Shown here: piece after piece, positions 53,824 to 62,451 of the stretch
Layout of the letters: each line of letters opens with the position of its first letter
Numbering within the stretch: the stretch's first letter is position 1
Assembly: GCA_017477425.1 (NCBI GenBank)
Contig: JAFUVT010000001.1
Location: 117,495-181,494, forward strand
Direction of reading: 5' to 3'
Source: Bacteroidales bacterium
Lineage (GTDB): Bacteria > Bacteroidota > Bacteroidia > Bacteroidales > F082
Length of the DNA: 64,000 bases
Position numbers and translations under genes: made by a program
Notes under the pieces: generated by a model
The model's input: the letters and a program-made list of their open reading frames with translations, nothing else
What the model was told of the DNA's origin: nothing
Databases searched by the model: none

Positions 53824-55848
53824 ATGCGTTTCCTCTATCCCAACATGCTCTGGGGTTTGCTCGCCCTGCTGATTCCCATCCTCATCCACCTGTTCAACTT
53901 CAGGCGGCACAAGTTGGTGTATTTCAGCAATACTGCCGTGTTGCGTAGCATCCAACAAGAAAACGCCAAGACGCGAAAGCTGAAGTATTGGATTACGCTC
54001 GTGTTGCGTTGTTTGTTCATCGCGGCTTTGGTGTTGGCATTCGCGTTTCCGTATCATCCAGAAAGGCAAATCACTACCGATGCGGCGGACAATTTGGTCG
54101 GCATCTACATCGACAACTCGATGAGCATGAAGGGACAGTCGGCGCGGACGACGATGCTGGAGGATGCGCGACAGTCGGCACGCGACTTGGTGCACAAACT
54201 CAGTCCGTCGAGCCGTTACCTGCTGATGACCAACAGTTTCGAGATCCAGAACGAGTACCCGATGAACCAAGAGGAGATGCTCGACCAACTTGATAGGATG
54301 AACCTCGACGGCGCACCCGTCGCGATGGGCGAGGTGCTGGACCGTTTCGAGATGTTGCGCAAGCAACACGGCTTTGCCAGCTCGACGTTGTTCGTCTATT
54401 CTGATTTTCAGAAGAATACCTTCGATTTGTCGGCGGCGCAGGCGGATACCACGATGCAAGTCGTGGTGGTGCCGATGCTGCCCGAGTTCAAGTCGAACAT
54501 TTACATTGACTCGGTGTGGTTGGCTTCGCCAATCGTTCAAGCCGGCTTGACCAACGATTTGATGGTGCGTGTTGTCAACCAAGGCGATAAGGAAGTGAAA
54601 GGCTTGCCTGTCAACTTCACGATGAACGGCACAATGGCGGCCTCCACGACGGTCGATTTGGAGAAAAACGGCGAGGCCGAGATCGAGATGCAATTTGTGG
54701 TGGAAGGCGACGGCGAGCAACGCTGCAGCGTCAGCCTGATGGACCATCCCATCACCTTTGACGATGCTTACGACTTCGTTTTAAGCGTCAAGCCGAGTCT
54801 TTCCGTGGTGGAGTTGGGCACGGAGGCTTCGAATTGTGCCCTCGTTTTCGAGGACGACGAACAGTTCCATTACACGCTGATGGAGCCTTCCCGCTTCGAT
54901 TTGGGCGCCATCGCCAAGGCCCAATTGCTGATTGTCGGCGAAACGGCCACCTTGAATGAGACCTTGCAACAAAGTCTGCTGGATGCCGTCGCCGAAGGCG
55001 CGAGCCTGTTGGTGTTTCCTTCCGTGAACGACCCGAAAGGCAATGCCTATCTTTATGAAAGATTGGGGCTTCGGTTGATGGAAATCGACACCAACACCAC
55101 GGCGGTGGAGGATTTGGCCTTGCAGCACACATTCTTTAGCGACATGATTCTGGATTTGCCCCAGCACCCCGACTTGCCCAATGTAAAGCAGCATATCCGC
55201 TTGAAATCCAACGGTGTACCCACGCCCTTGCTGACCTTGAAAAACGGCGACCCGCTCTTGTTTTTGGAGCAAGTGGGGAAGGGGCAGGCTTTTGTGATGG
55301 CCACCGCGCTCGATGCGAAATGGAGCGATGTGGCCGACAATGCGCTTTTCGTCCCAATGCTGGTCAAGATGGCATTCTTGGGTGGCAAGATGGACAGGGT
55401 CTCCTATACCATCGGAGCAGACAAGATGTTGGTTCTGAGTGATATGAACCTCGAAGGTGACCGTCAGTTGCTCTTCGCCAACGAAGACCGCAGTTTTGAG
55501 CTGATGCCCGCCTCGGAAGTCCGCAACGGCAAGGTCTATCTTTATTTGAACGACAACCTGCCCTCGGCAGGCTTTTACGACCTGTTGGTGAACGACACGC
55601 TCAACCGCACCACTGCCTGGAACGAGAGCCGTGTAGAGTCCAGGATGGACTTCGCCTCTCGCGACGAAATCGAGCCTGCTTTCAAGAAAGTCGGTTTCGA
55701 TGTGGCCGCCGTCCTCGACGCCACCGATTTCGCCACTGCCGACCTCGTGGAGGCCATGGCGCACCAGTCTTCGCTATGGAAACTCTTTGCGCTGATAGCA
55801 CTTTTGGCCATGCTGGGCGAGATTGCTGTGCTTCGCTTTTGGAAGTGA
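53824..55848 (+). CDS. BatA/vWA-like membrane protein
   Basis: A 674-residue membrane protein. It opens with the BatA-type N-terminus (MRFLYPNMLWGLLALLIPIL.. IHLFNFRRHKLVYFSN), two membrane helices (~5-22, ~58-80), then a von Willebrand A-like domain with the metal-site IYIDNSMSMKG. A long periplasmic beta-rich region follows and a C-terminal helix (LFALIALLAMLGEIAVLRFW) ends the protein. In Bacteroidota it is often found with similar proteins in stress or cell-shape clusters. It is last in the run from 45.4 kb. Confidence 0.78.
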   Translation: MRFLYPNMLWGLLALLIPILIHLFNFRRHKLVYFSNTAVLRSIQQENAKTRKLKYWITLVLRCLFIAALVLAFAFPYHPERQITTDAADNLVGIYIDNSMSMKGQSARTTMLEDARQSARDLVHKLSPSSRYLLMTNSFEIQNEYPMNQEEMLDQLDRMNLDGAPVAMGEVLDRFEMLRKQHGFASSTLFVYSDFQKNTFDLSAAQADTTMQVVVVPMLPEFKSNIYIDSVWLASPIVQAGLTNDLMVRVVNQGDKEVKGLPVNFTMNGTMAASTTVDLEKNGEAEIEMQFVVEGDGEQRCSVSLMDHPITFDDAYDFVLSVKPSLSVVELGTEASNCALVFEDDEQFHYTLMEPSRFDLGAIAKAQLLIVGETATLNETLQQSLLDAVAEGASLLVFPSVNDPKGNAYLYERLGLRLMEIDTNTTAVEDLALQHTFFSDMILDLPQHPDLPNVKQHIRLKSNGVPTPLLTLKNGDPLLFLEQVGKGQAFVMATALDAKWSDVADNALFVPMLVKMAFLGGKMDRVSYTIGADKMLVLSDMNLEGDRQLLFANEDRSFELMPASEVRNGKVYLYLNDNLPSAGFYDLLVNDTLNRTTAWNESRVESRMDFASRDEIEPAFKKVGFDVAAVLDATDFATADLVEAMAHQSSLWKLFALIALLAMLGEIAVLRFWK

Positions 55849-55856
55849 GGCTTGGA

Positions 55857-55945
55857 AAAAATCTTGGAATGGTGTCAAATTAGGCTTGCAAAAAATCTTG
55901 GAATGGTGTAATTTTGCAGCCTGTAAAAATCTTGGAATGGTGTAA
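55857..55945 (+). repeat. Three 34-bp-period repeats upstream of ATPase copy 3
   Basis: AAAAATCTTGGAATGGTGT starts at 55857, 55891 and 55925, each 34 bases apart; the last ends three bases before the ATG. The end of the middle copy forms TAATTTTGC (55909-55917), a -7 box, so one copy lies upstream of the start site and one in the leader. The first begins 8 bases after the BatA stop. Period and placement resemble operator repeats. Confidence 0.85.
55909..55917 (+). promoter_or_regulatory. -7 promoter box of ATPase copy 3 within the repeat array
   Basis: TAATTTTGC straddles the end of the second repeat copy; the third copy begins 7 bases on, near the expected transcription start. Confidence 0.55.
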
Positions 55946-55947
55946 TC

Positions 55948-57300
55948 ATGAGAAGGAAGATGTATCAAACCCTGCTGAAATGGAAGCGGGAAGAACAAGG
56001 TCGAAAGGCCCTGATGATTGACGGTGCCCGTCGTGTGGGCAAGAGTTATATCGTGGAAGAATTCGCGAAAAACGAATATGCTTCATACATTCTCGTCAAC
56101 TTCGCTCACGTCGAGGATGAGGTGATTGGTTATTTCGAGAACTACAAGACCGACTATGATGCCCTATTCCTACACCTCTCATTGTATTATCGCGTACAAC
56201 TCCACGAGCGCAATTCAATAATCATTTTCGACGAGGTGCAGTTCTATCCCCAAGCCCGCGCCGCCATCAAATATCTTGTGGCCGACGGGCGATACGATTA
56301 TATCGAAACGGGTTCTCTCGTCAGCATCAACAAGAATGTCAAGGACATCTTGATTCCTTCAGAAGAGCGTCATGTCAAGATGTTTCCTATGGATTTCGAG
56401 GAATTCCTTTGGGCGATGGGCGAAGAGATGCTGATGCCTTACATTGAGGAGTGTTTTGCCAAACGACAACCTTTGGGTCAGGCGCTCCATCGCAGGGCGA
56501 TGGACTATTTGAGGCAATACATTATCGTTGGTGGAATGCCTCAGGCTGTTCAGGCCTATGCGAACACCAAGAGTTTTGAAAAGGCTGACAGCGAGAAACG
56601 CGACATTCTGCAACTCTATCGTTCTGACATACAGAAATATGCCTCGGGTTATGAAAGCAAGGTGAAAAAAATTTTCGACACCTTGCCGGGGCAACTTCAA
56701 AAGCATGAGAAAAAGTTCAAATTGTCGGCCTTGAAAAGCCATGCCCGCTTCCGCGAATACGAGAGCTCTTTCCTGTGGCTTGAGGATGCCATGGTTATTA
56801 ATGTATGTTACAGTGCATCGGAGCCTTCTGTAGGTCTGCGCCTCAAGATGGACGACTCCACGATGAAGTGCTACATGGGCGATACGGGTTTGCTCATTAG
56901 CCTCGCGTTTGACGAACGCACTATCGCTACGGAGGAACTCTACCGCAAACTGATGTTGGACAAGCTGGAAATCAACAAAGGTATGCTGGTGGAAAACCTT
57001 GTGGCACAGATGCTCCGTGCTTCGGGGCACGAGTTGTATTTCTTTTCCAGCTATTCCAAGGAGAATTCCGAGGACACGATGGAGATAGATTTCCTTGTCC
57101 GCAAGCCGACCATCTCAAGCCGGCACAACATTTCCCCTATCGAGGTGAAATCAGGGAAGAATTACGCTCTCTCTTCGTTGAACAAGTTCCGCAAGAAATA
57201 CGCCCAACAACTCTCCACGACTTATTTGCTACATTCCGCTGACGTGAAAGAGGAAAACGGCGTGGTCTATCTGCCACTTTATATGGCAGGGATGGTGTGA
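55948..57300 (+). CDS. AAA ATPase with C-terminal DUF4143 (copy 3)
   Basis: A 450-residue ATPase. Walker A DGARRVGKSY (about 25-34), Walker B IIIFDEVQFYP and sensor YIETGSLVS; DUF4143 parts YIIVGGMPQAVQ and CYMGDTGLLISLAF; near the end MEIDFLV...PIEVKSGKNYALSS, a PD-(D/E)XK-like core. It is nearer to copy 2 than copy 1, and its C-terminus matches the remnant at 8278-8385. Repeats flank it on both sides. Role unknown. Confidence 0.85.
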   Translation: MRRKMYQTLLKWKREEQGRKALMIDGARRVGKSYIVEEFAKNEYASYILVNFAHVEDEVIGYFENYKTDYDALFLHLSLYYRVQLHERNSIIIFDEVQFYPQARAAIKYLVADGRYDYIETGSLVSINKNVKDILIPSEERHVKMFPMDFEEFLWAMGEEMLMPYIEECFAKRQPLGQALHRRAMDYLRQYIIVGGMPQAVQAYANTKSFEKADSEKRDILQLYRSDIQKYASGYESKVKKIFDTLPGQLQKHEKKFKLSALKSHARFREYESSFLWLEDAMVINVCYSASEPSVGLRLKMDDSTMKCYMGDTGLLISLAFDERTIATEELYRKLMLDKLEINKGMLVENLVAQMLRASGHELYFFSSYSKENSEDTMEIDFLVRKPTISSRHNISPIEVKSGKNYALSSLNKFRKKYAQQLSTTYLLHSADVKEENGVVYLPLYMAGMV

Positions 57301-57333
57301 TAGGGTAAGAAGGGATTTTGAGGATTTTTTGCC

Positions 57334-57387
57334 AAAAATCTTGGAATGGTGTAAAATTGGGCACTACAAAAATCTTGGAATGGTGCA
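57334..57387 (+). repeat. Two further 34-bp-period repeats downstream of ATPase copy 3
   Basis: AAAAATCTTGGAATGGTG at 57334 and 57368, again 34 bases apart and the same sequence as upstream. The gene is thus bracketed by direct repeats. The rest of the gap to 57470 holds a small CTATGC/GCATAG hairpin (57407-57424) and nothing else recognisable. Confidence 0.85.
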
Positions 57388-57470
57388 GTAATGGACATTA
57401 TTATATCTATGCTATAAAGCATAGTGTTGACAAAAGAATCCAGCCAGTCGTTGGCTAATTAGAGTAAACC

Positions 57471-58457
57471 TTATTGATACTGTTCCAATGCCTTCTGCAA
57501 ACTTTCCTTGTGTTCCTCGACCAATGACTGCGGTGCAAGAACGGTGATGTTGGGAGCGTAGGAAAGCAAGGTCCGTTTTAGCTCGTAATTGATTTTGACT
57601 TTGAGAGTGATATCCAATGTTTTATCATCAAGCCATTTGGCGACCTGTGAGCCGTGAAGTGGTTTGGTGTAAAGATAATGGGCGGTCTTGCCATGAACGT
57701 GGAAGTGGACTGTCTCCACAGGGGCGTTGTCGAGGTTGGTCACGCCGATGATGTCGTCAAAATATTCGTTCCAATCCTCGTCTAATTTAATATAGGGATA
57801 GTCCTTCGTGGTTTCGATGCTTTGAATGCGGTCAAGGGCAAGATTCCAAATCTGGTCGGTGTGGTTTTGCTCCACGCCGAGGATATACCAACGATTGTTA
57901 TACTGCTTCAAATATTGTGGATGGAAGACTAAATCCATGGCATCCGCATCGAAAGGCTCGTATTTTATCTTCAACACCGTATTATATTGTATGGCGTTGA
58001 ACAAGGGGGTGAGATGTTCTAGACCGCCGACATAATTGTTGTGGTCTAAGCCAAAGCATGGCTTTGCTTCGGTATTCATGGCTGTCAGGCCTATTTTTGC
58101 AAGGCTGTCTTCCAGCCCAACGAACTGAGGAAGGCCTTCGAAGCTATTCAATAGGTCAACAGCGCCTTGTATTTGTTTTAGCTGTGCCTCTGAGAGAGGC
58201 ATCTTGTCAATGGAGAAATCCGCGTCAGTGTAGTGGTAATAACGGCGGTTGCCATCCTTGATGGTATCAATAGGAGCATCCCAGCCGTCGTGGCTCTTCA
58301 TGAAATCAATGTCGTTATAGATGGTCCTTCGACTGATGCTCATCTGGAGTTCTTTCTCGCAGGCATCGATAAGGTCCTGGATCTGGTAGAGCATTGGGCT
58401 GCGGAAGCATTTGTCTAAGATACGACAGCGGACGAAGGAGAATTTTGTGTTAGGCAT
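57471..58457 (-). CDS. WYL-domain transcriptional regulator
   Basis: A 328-residue regulator from the ATG at 58457. The N-terminus (NTKFSFVRCRILDKCFRSPM.., ..SISRRTIYNDIDFMKSH..) is a DeoR-type winged helix-turn-helix, and the C-terminal two thirds carry the WYL module (VLKIKYEPFDADAMDLVFHP, NNRWYILGVEQN) and the WCX extension. WYL proteins sense nucleic-acid-type ligands and often control phage-defence or DNA-damage loci. It is divergent from the unknown/retropepsin pair, which may be its target. Confidence 0.85.
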   Translation of the reverse strand: MPNTKFSFVRCRILDKCFRSPMLYQIQDLIDACEKELQMSISRRTIYNDIDFMKSHDGWDAPIDTIKDGNRRYYHYTDADFSIDKMPLSEAQLKQIQGAVDLLNSFEGLPQFVGLEDSLAKIGLTAMNTEAKPCFGLDHNNYVGGLEHLTPLFNAIQYNTVLKIKYEPFDADAMDLVFHPQYLKQYNNRWYILGVEQNHTDQIWNLALDRIQSIETTKDYPYIKLDEDWNEYFDDIIGVTNLDNAPVETVHFHVHGKTAHYLYTKPLHGSQVAKWLDDKTLDITLKVKINYELKRTLLSYAPNITVLAPQSLVEEHKESLQKALEQYQ

Positions 58458-58508
58458 AACGAATTGATTTATAGGTAAGTTAATGCTGTGTTTGTCTTGT
58501 TTTTCACG

Positions 58509-58517
58509 GCAAAGATA
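58509..58517 (-). promoter_or_regulatory. -7 promoter box of the WYL regulator gene
   Basis: Read leftwards TATCTTTGC, 51 bases before the ATG at 58457. Confidence 0.5.
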
Positions 58518-58592
58518 CAACTTTTTTGGAGTGTGCAAGTACTTTGCATATTTATTATCTTTTTTTGCAGCCGAAAACAACGGGAAAAGATT

Positions 58593-59159
58593 ATGAACAA
58601 AAACAACATGAACATGAAAAGAGAGCAACGTTTTATCAAGATGGTGAGCCGCAGAATGACCAAGGCGGGTTTCGAATGCAAGATGGTGGAAGACCATTTC
58701 ATCGTGATCAAGGACGGGAAGCCGTTCGAGGTGGAGATGTGGAACACTCCTGGCTGGGGGAAGCGCAGGGTGCATTTCCACTTGACCTTTGCTTTCGAGG
58801 ATATGGGCAAGGTGATGCCAGAAGCGTTGATGTGGTTGGTCTCGGAAAGCAACAACCACAACGACTATGCTACTACGCGCTTATTGCGTGACCATTTCTC
58901 CTGTTGTGTGGAAACCTCGGTGCGCACCGCCAAGGAGTTTGTGCGTGAGTTCGGGTTTGCCTACTGGCAAATCGGGAACGCTTACCAAGACCTTGTTGCG
59001 AACTGTAACAAAATAAAGAACGAATTCTGGGAACAACCAGTGCGTCGTCCCATCGGGTTTCTCGCCGACCGATATATGGAAGAAGCCGAAAAAATGAATG
59101 CGTGCAAATTGGTTGCACAGAGTTATACTACTTTTGCCGGCGCAAACAAAACGAAATAA
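58593..59159 (+). CDS. Unknown protein with YbjN-like appearance
   Basis: A 188-residue soluble protein from the ATG at 58593; upstream in-frame codons precede no signal. It has a mixed alpha/beta N-terminal half (CKMVEDHFIVIKDGKPFEVE, KRRVHFHLTFAFED), loosely like YbjN/type III chaperone-type folds, then helices rich in Asn/Tyr/Trp. No known motif. Divergent from the WYL gene and 24 bases before the retropepsin gene, so the pair probably forms one operon. Confidence 0.6.
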   Translation: MNKNNMNMKREQRFIKMVSRRMTKAGFECKMVEDHFIVIKDGKPFEVEMWNTPGWGKRRVHFHLTFAFEDMGKVMPEALMWLVSESNNHNDYATTRLLRDHFSCCVETSVRTAKEFVREFGFAYWQIGNAYQDLVANCNKIKNEFWEQPVRRPIGFLADRYMEEAEKMNACKLVAQSYTTFAGANKTK

Positions 59160-59183
59160 CCAATAACAAAACAATAAAGCCAT

Positions 59184-59645
59184 ATGAAACAGTCAATAGC
59201 CTACGGAATTGAAAAGATTGGTGCTCCTTGTGTCATTGTGAACTGCAAGGGACAGGATTTGTATTTTTTGATTGATACGGGGTCGTCGGAGAACCATCTG
59301 GTAGAATACACCTATAAGTTCTTCACGGAGTATTATGATGATGTCATCAAGGATGAGGAAGGAAACTATGTGACCAGAGGCGTATCGGGTAGTGTTGAAT
59401 GCAAGAAGTGTTCTTTTTCATTCTCTATAGGGCGTGCCCAACTTGAGGATTCGTTTGTGGTGCTTCCTAATACACAGGTCTTTGTCGGGCTATCGGAAAG
59501 ATTGGGAGAGCCGTTGGCTGGTATTTTGGGCGGCAGGTTCTTGAAGAATAATGGTATTGTGATTGATTATGGAAGCCAATGTGTATATACGAAGAGGCGA
59601 AAGAAAGGAGAGAAAGCGACAATTAATGCGCAGGAAGCAGCATAA
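59184..59645 (+). CDS. Retropepsin-like aspartyl protease
   Basis: A 153-residue cytosolic protein with no signal peptide. LYFLIDTGSSENHLV contains the aspartyl protease motif DTGS, and GILGGRFLKNNGIVIDY is the usual second hydrophobic-Gly turn of the single-domain retropepsin fold. As in viral and SpoIIGA-type proteases, a dimer would be needed for activity. Substrate unknown; pairing with the unknown gene and WYL regulator suggests a small regulated unit. Confidence 0.75.
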   Translation: MKQSIAYGIEKIGAPCVIVNCKGQDLYFLIDTGSSENHLVEYTYKFFTEYYDDVIKDEEGNYVTRGVSGSVECKKCSFSFSIGRAQLEDSFVVLPNTQVFVGLSERLGEPLAGILGGRFLKNNGIVIDYGSQCVYTKRRKKGEKATINAQEAA

Positions 59646-59681
59646 TTGACAAAAAGAGTTTTTAAGAAGCAATTAAAGTTG

Positions 59682-59690
59682 TATTTTTGC
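59682..59690 (+). promoter_or_regulatory. -7 promoter box of the TonB-dependent receptor gene
   Basis: TATTTTTGC, 63 bases before the ATG at 59753 (36 before the alternative ATG at 59726). Confidence 0.55.
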
Positions 59691-59752
59691 AATCGTTCAT
59701 TTTTAGTCAGAAACTAGGTAATATTATGTTAAATATCAAATTGTCAAATAAT

Positions 59753-62440
59753 ATGAAAAAGGTCTTTCTATTACTAGTATTTGCATTATCTGCAATGGTG
59801 GGTGTTGCCCAAATTGACAAAGCACAAGGTATTGTGATTGATGAAGAATCAAACGAACCCTTAATTGGAGTTGTCGTTACCTGTGGTTCAAATAATACAA
59901 TCACAAGCGTGGACGGGCGTTTTTCAATAGAAGTTGATAAAAATGTAAAAAAATTGATTTGTTCGCACATCGGTTATGTGTCTGTTGAATTATCTATTGC
60001 TAATAATACAAACTTAGGAACTATTTATATGAAGATGGATTCATATACGTTGCCTGATGCTACAATTACAGCGCAGATGGCGGTCCCAAGAAAAACACCA
60101 GTTGCGTCAAGTAATGTGCTAGCAGGTCAAATCGAAGAGCGTCTTGGTAATGATGAATTTGTTGAGGCATTAAAATACACTCCAGGTGTGCATGCAAATA
60201 GACAGGGTGGTGGTTGGGCTGATTCTGAAATCTTTATGAGGGGTTTTGATAACACCAATATTGCTGTTATGATTGATGGCATTCCTGTAAACGACATGGA
60301 GAATGGGGCGGTATATTGGTCTAACTGGGCAAGTTTGAGCGACGTAGCCTTATTATTACAAACGCAAAGAGGTATAGGCGTTAGTAAGGTTTGTGCCCCA
60401 TCTGTTGGAGGAACGATTAATATAATTACAAAAGGAAGCAATGTGCCTCAAGGTGTTTCAACCTCTTACAGCATCGGCAACGATGGATTTCAAAAAAGAT
60501 CTTTTTCGTTAAGCAGCGGCTTGCTTGAGAGAGGTTGGTCATTCAATATTCTAGGAAGCATGTCAAGTGGCGATGGATATGCACAAGGAACGGGCTTTTC
60601 TGTATACAACTTTTACGCAAGCGTGGCAAAGAGATTTAATAATAAGCATCAGCTTTCATTAACTGCATTTGGAGCGCCGCAAAAGCATTTTATGCGCTCA
60701 AATGCTCTTACCGCTAAAGAATGGGAAAAGGTGAAAACAATATATAACGGTGAGAACGACTGGAGACGTTACAATCCTGATTATGGATTTGATAGTAATG
60801 GGCAAAGAAAAACGGCCGATTATAATAAGTATTTTAAACCAATCATATCGTTAAAACATATTTGGCAGGTTTCCGAAAACTCAAATCTAACTTCAAAAGC
60901 CTATGTCTCGCTTGGAAGAGGGGGTGGGTATTCGGGACAAGCTAATAGTGAAGAGTACTCGGAGTATGATTGGTACGGGTCGGATTATGGTGTCCTTAAT
61001 ACAAAATTCAGATGCAGTGATGGCACTTTTGACTACTCAAAAATAGAATCTATTAATAGGGCGTCTGCAAATGGTTCGCAAATGATTATGAGCAGTCAAC
61101 GAGCCAATCAGGATTGGTATGGCTTTATGTCTACGTATTCAAATCAAACAAAAAATAATCTAGATTGGTTTGCTGGTGTTGATTTGCGTTATTATAAGAG
61201 TAGACACACCAATGAAATTGTAGATTTGTTTGGCGGTGATTACTATATAGATCCATGTAGAAGTGAGGTTAGCATTATGAATAACCCTCTTGCCACGGAG
61301 GAATGGAAAAACCAACACTTGGGTGTAGGTGATGTGGTTTATAGAGATTATGATAGCAATATTTTGCAAGGTGGAGTTTTTGGACAAGCCGAGTATTCTA
61401 CAGACATATTAAATGTTTTTGTTTCCGGAACTTTGAATTACTCTAATTATTGGCGATATGATAGGCTCTACAATACCGGTGATAACGCACGTTCCGAAAA
61501 TATTGGTTTTTGGGGCGGAAATGTCAAATCAGGCATAAACTACAACATTAGCAGCAACCATAGCGTTTTTTTAAATGGTGGTTATATATCTAAAGTCCCG
61601 CAATTTAAAGGAGGGGCTTTTATGTCTGCAACCTCATCAAACATCATCAATGAGAATGCTAAAAATGAAAAAGCTGTTTCATCAGAATTAGGATACTTGT
61701 TTCATAATTTTATTATGTCGTTTAATGTCAACGCTTATTATACACGTTGGATGGATAAAAGCATGACAAAAAAAGGCAAACTTGTTGAACAATATTACAT
61801 CAATATGACAGGAGTCGACTCTCGCCATTTTGGTGTGGAATTTGACTATAAAGCAAGGCCTGCACGGTGGATAGAGATGGGCACAAATTTGTCTTTGGGT
61901 GATTGGAAATGGGATAGTGATAAAGTTGATGGGTATGCGTATAATATCTATGGCCAAGCAATCACTTCAGATGGAACGATTACGACTCCTGGTGCAATGG
62001 ATCATGCAAAAGCAACAATAAACATGAAAGGAATTCATATTGGTGGCTCTGCTCAAACAACGGCTTCTTTGGATGTTACATTTAAGCCTTTTGAAGGATA
62101 TAGGATAGGAGGTGGATATACTTATTTTGCTAGAAACTATGCGTATTATGCTCTCTCTGGCAGTGGTTTAAAACTTGAAAAAGACATGTATGTAATAGAG
62201 CCATGGGAGATTCCAGCATACGGATGTGTTGATATTTGGAGTTCGTATAAGTTCAAATTAGGTTCGTTTGTTGCAACTATTTCTGGTCAAGTGTCAAACC
62301 TGTTTGATAATCATTATATTGAAAAAGCATGGAACCCGTCAACGGTTGGTGGCGAAATAACTGAAATTAACTTGGATGATGTGTACTTTTTTTATTCTAT
62401 TGGTAGGACATGGATGATTAAATTCAAAATAGATTTCTAA
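59753..62440 (+). CDS. TonB-dependent outer membrane receptor
   Basis: An 895-residue receptor from the ATG at 59753, where a signal peptide (MKKVFLLLVFALSAMVGVAQ) begins. A CarboxypepD_reg-like domain (IDKAQGIVIDEESNEPLIGV) is followed by the plug (EALKYTPGVHANRQGGGW, ..IFMRGFDNTNIAVMIDGIPV..) and a 22-strand-type barrel ending in Phe. There is no SusD partner, so it is not a classical polysaccharide system; siderophores, cobalamin or peptides are possible. Codons are much more A/T-rich than upstream genes. The ABC exporter starts 11 bases later. Confidence 0.87.
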   Translation: MKKVFLLLVFALSAMVGVAQIDKAQGIVIDEESNEPLIGVVVTCGSNNTITSVDGRFSIEVDKNVKKLICSHIGYVSVELSIANNTNLGTIYMKMDSYTLPDATITAQMAVPRKTPVASSNVLAGQIEERLGNDEFVEALKYTPGVHANRQGGGWADSEIFMRGFDNTNIAVMIDGIPVNDMENGAVYWSNWASLSDVALLLQTQRGIGVSKVCAPSVGGTINIITKGSNVPQGVSTSYSIGNDGFQKRSFSLSSGLLERGWSFNILGSMSSGDGYAQGTGFSVYNFYASVAKRFNNKHQLSLTAFGAPQKHFMRSNALTAKEWEKVKTIYNGENDWRRYNPDYGFDSNGQRKTADYNKYFKPIISLKHIWQVSENSNLTSKAYVSLGRGGGYSGQANSEEYSEYDWYGSDYGVLNTKFRCSDGTFDYSKIESINRASANGSQMIMSSQRANQDWYGFMSTYSNQTKNNLDWFAGVDLRYYKSRHTNEIVDLFGGDYYIDPCRSEVSIMNNPLATEEWKNQHLGVGDVVYRDYDSNILQGGVFGQAEYSTDILNVFVSGTLNYSNYWRYDRLYNTGDNARSENIGFWGGNVKSGINYNISSNHSVFLNGGYISKVPQFKGGAFMSATSSNIINENAKNEKAVSSELGYLFHNFIMSFNVNAYYTRWMDKSMTKKGKLVEQYYINMTGVDSRHFGVEFDYKARPARWIEMGTNLSLGDWKWDSDKVDGYAYNIYGQAITSDGTITTPGAMDHAKATINMKGIHIGGSAQTTASLDVTFKPFEGYRIGGGYTYFARNYAYYALSGSGLKLEKDMYVIEPWEIPAYGCVDIWSSYKFKLGSFVATISGQVSNLFDNHYIEKAWNPSTVGGEITEINLDDVYFFYSIGRTWMIKFKIDF

Positions 62441-62451
62441 TATCCAATACA

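Noticed and set aside
55857..57387. 34-bp repeats as a split CRISPR array
   Set aside because: The sequences between copies are themselves similar, the copies are on both sides of one gene, and no cas genes are near.
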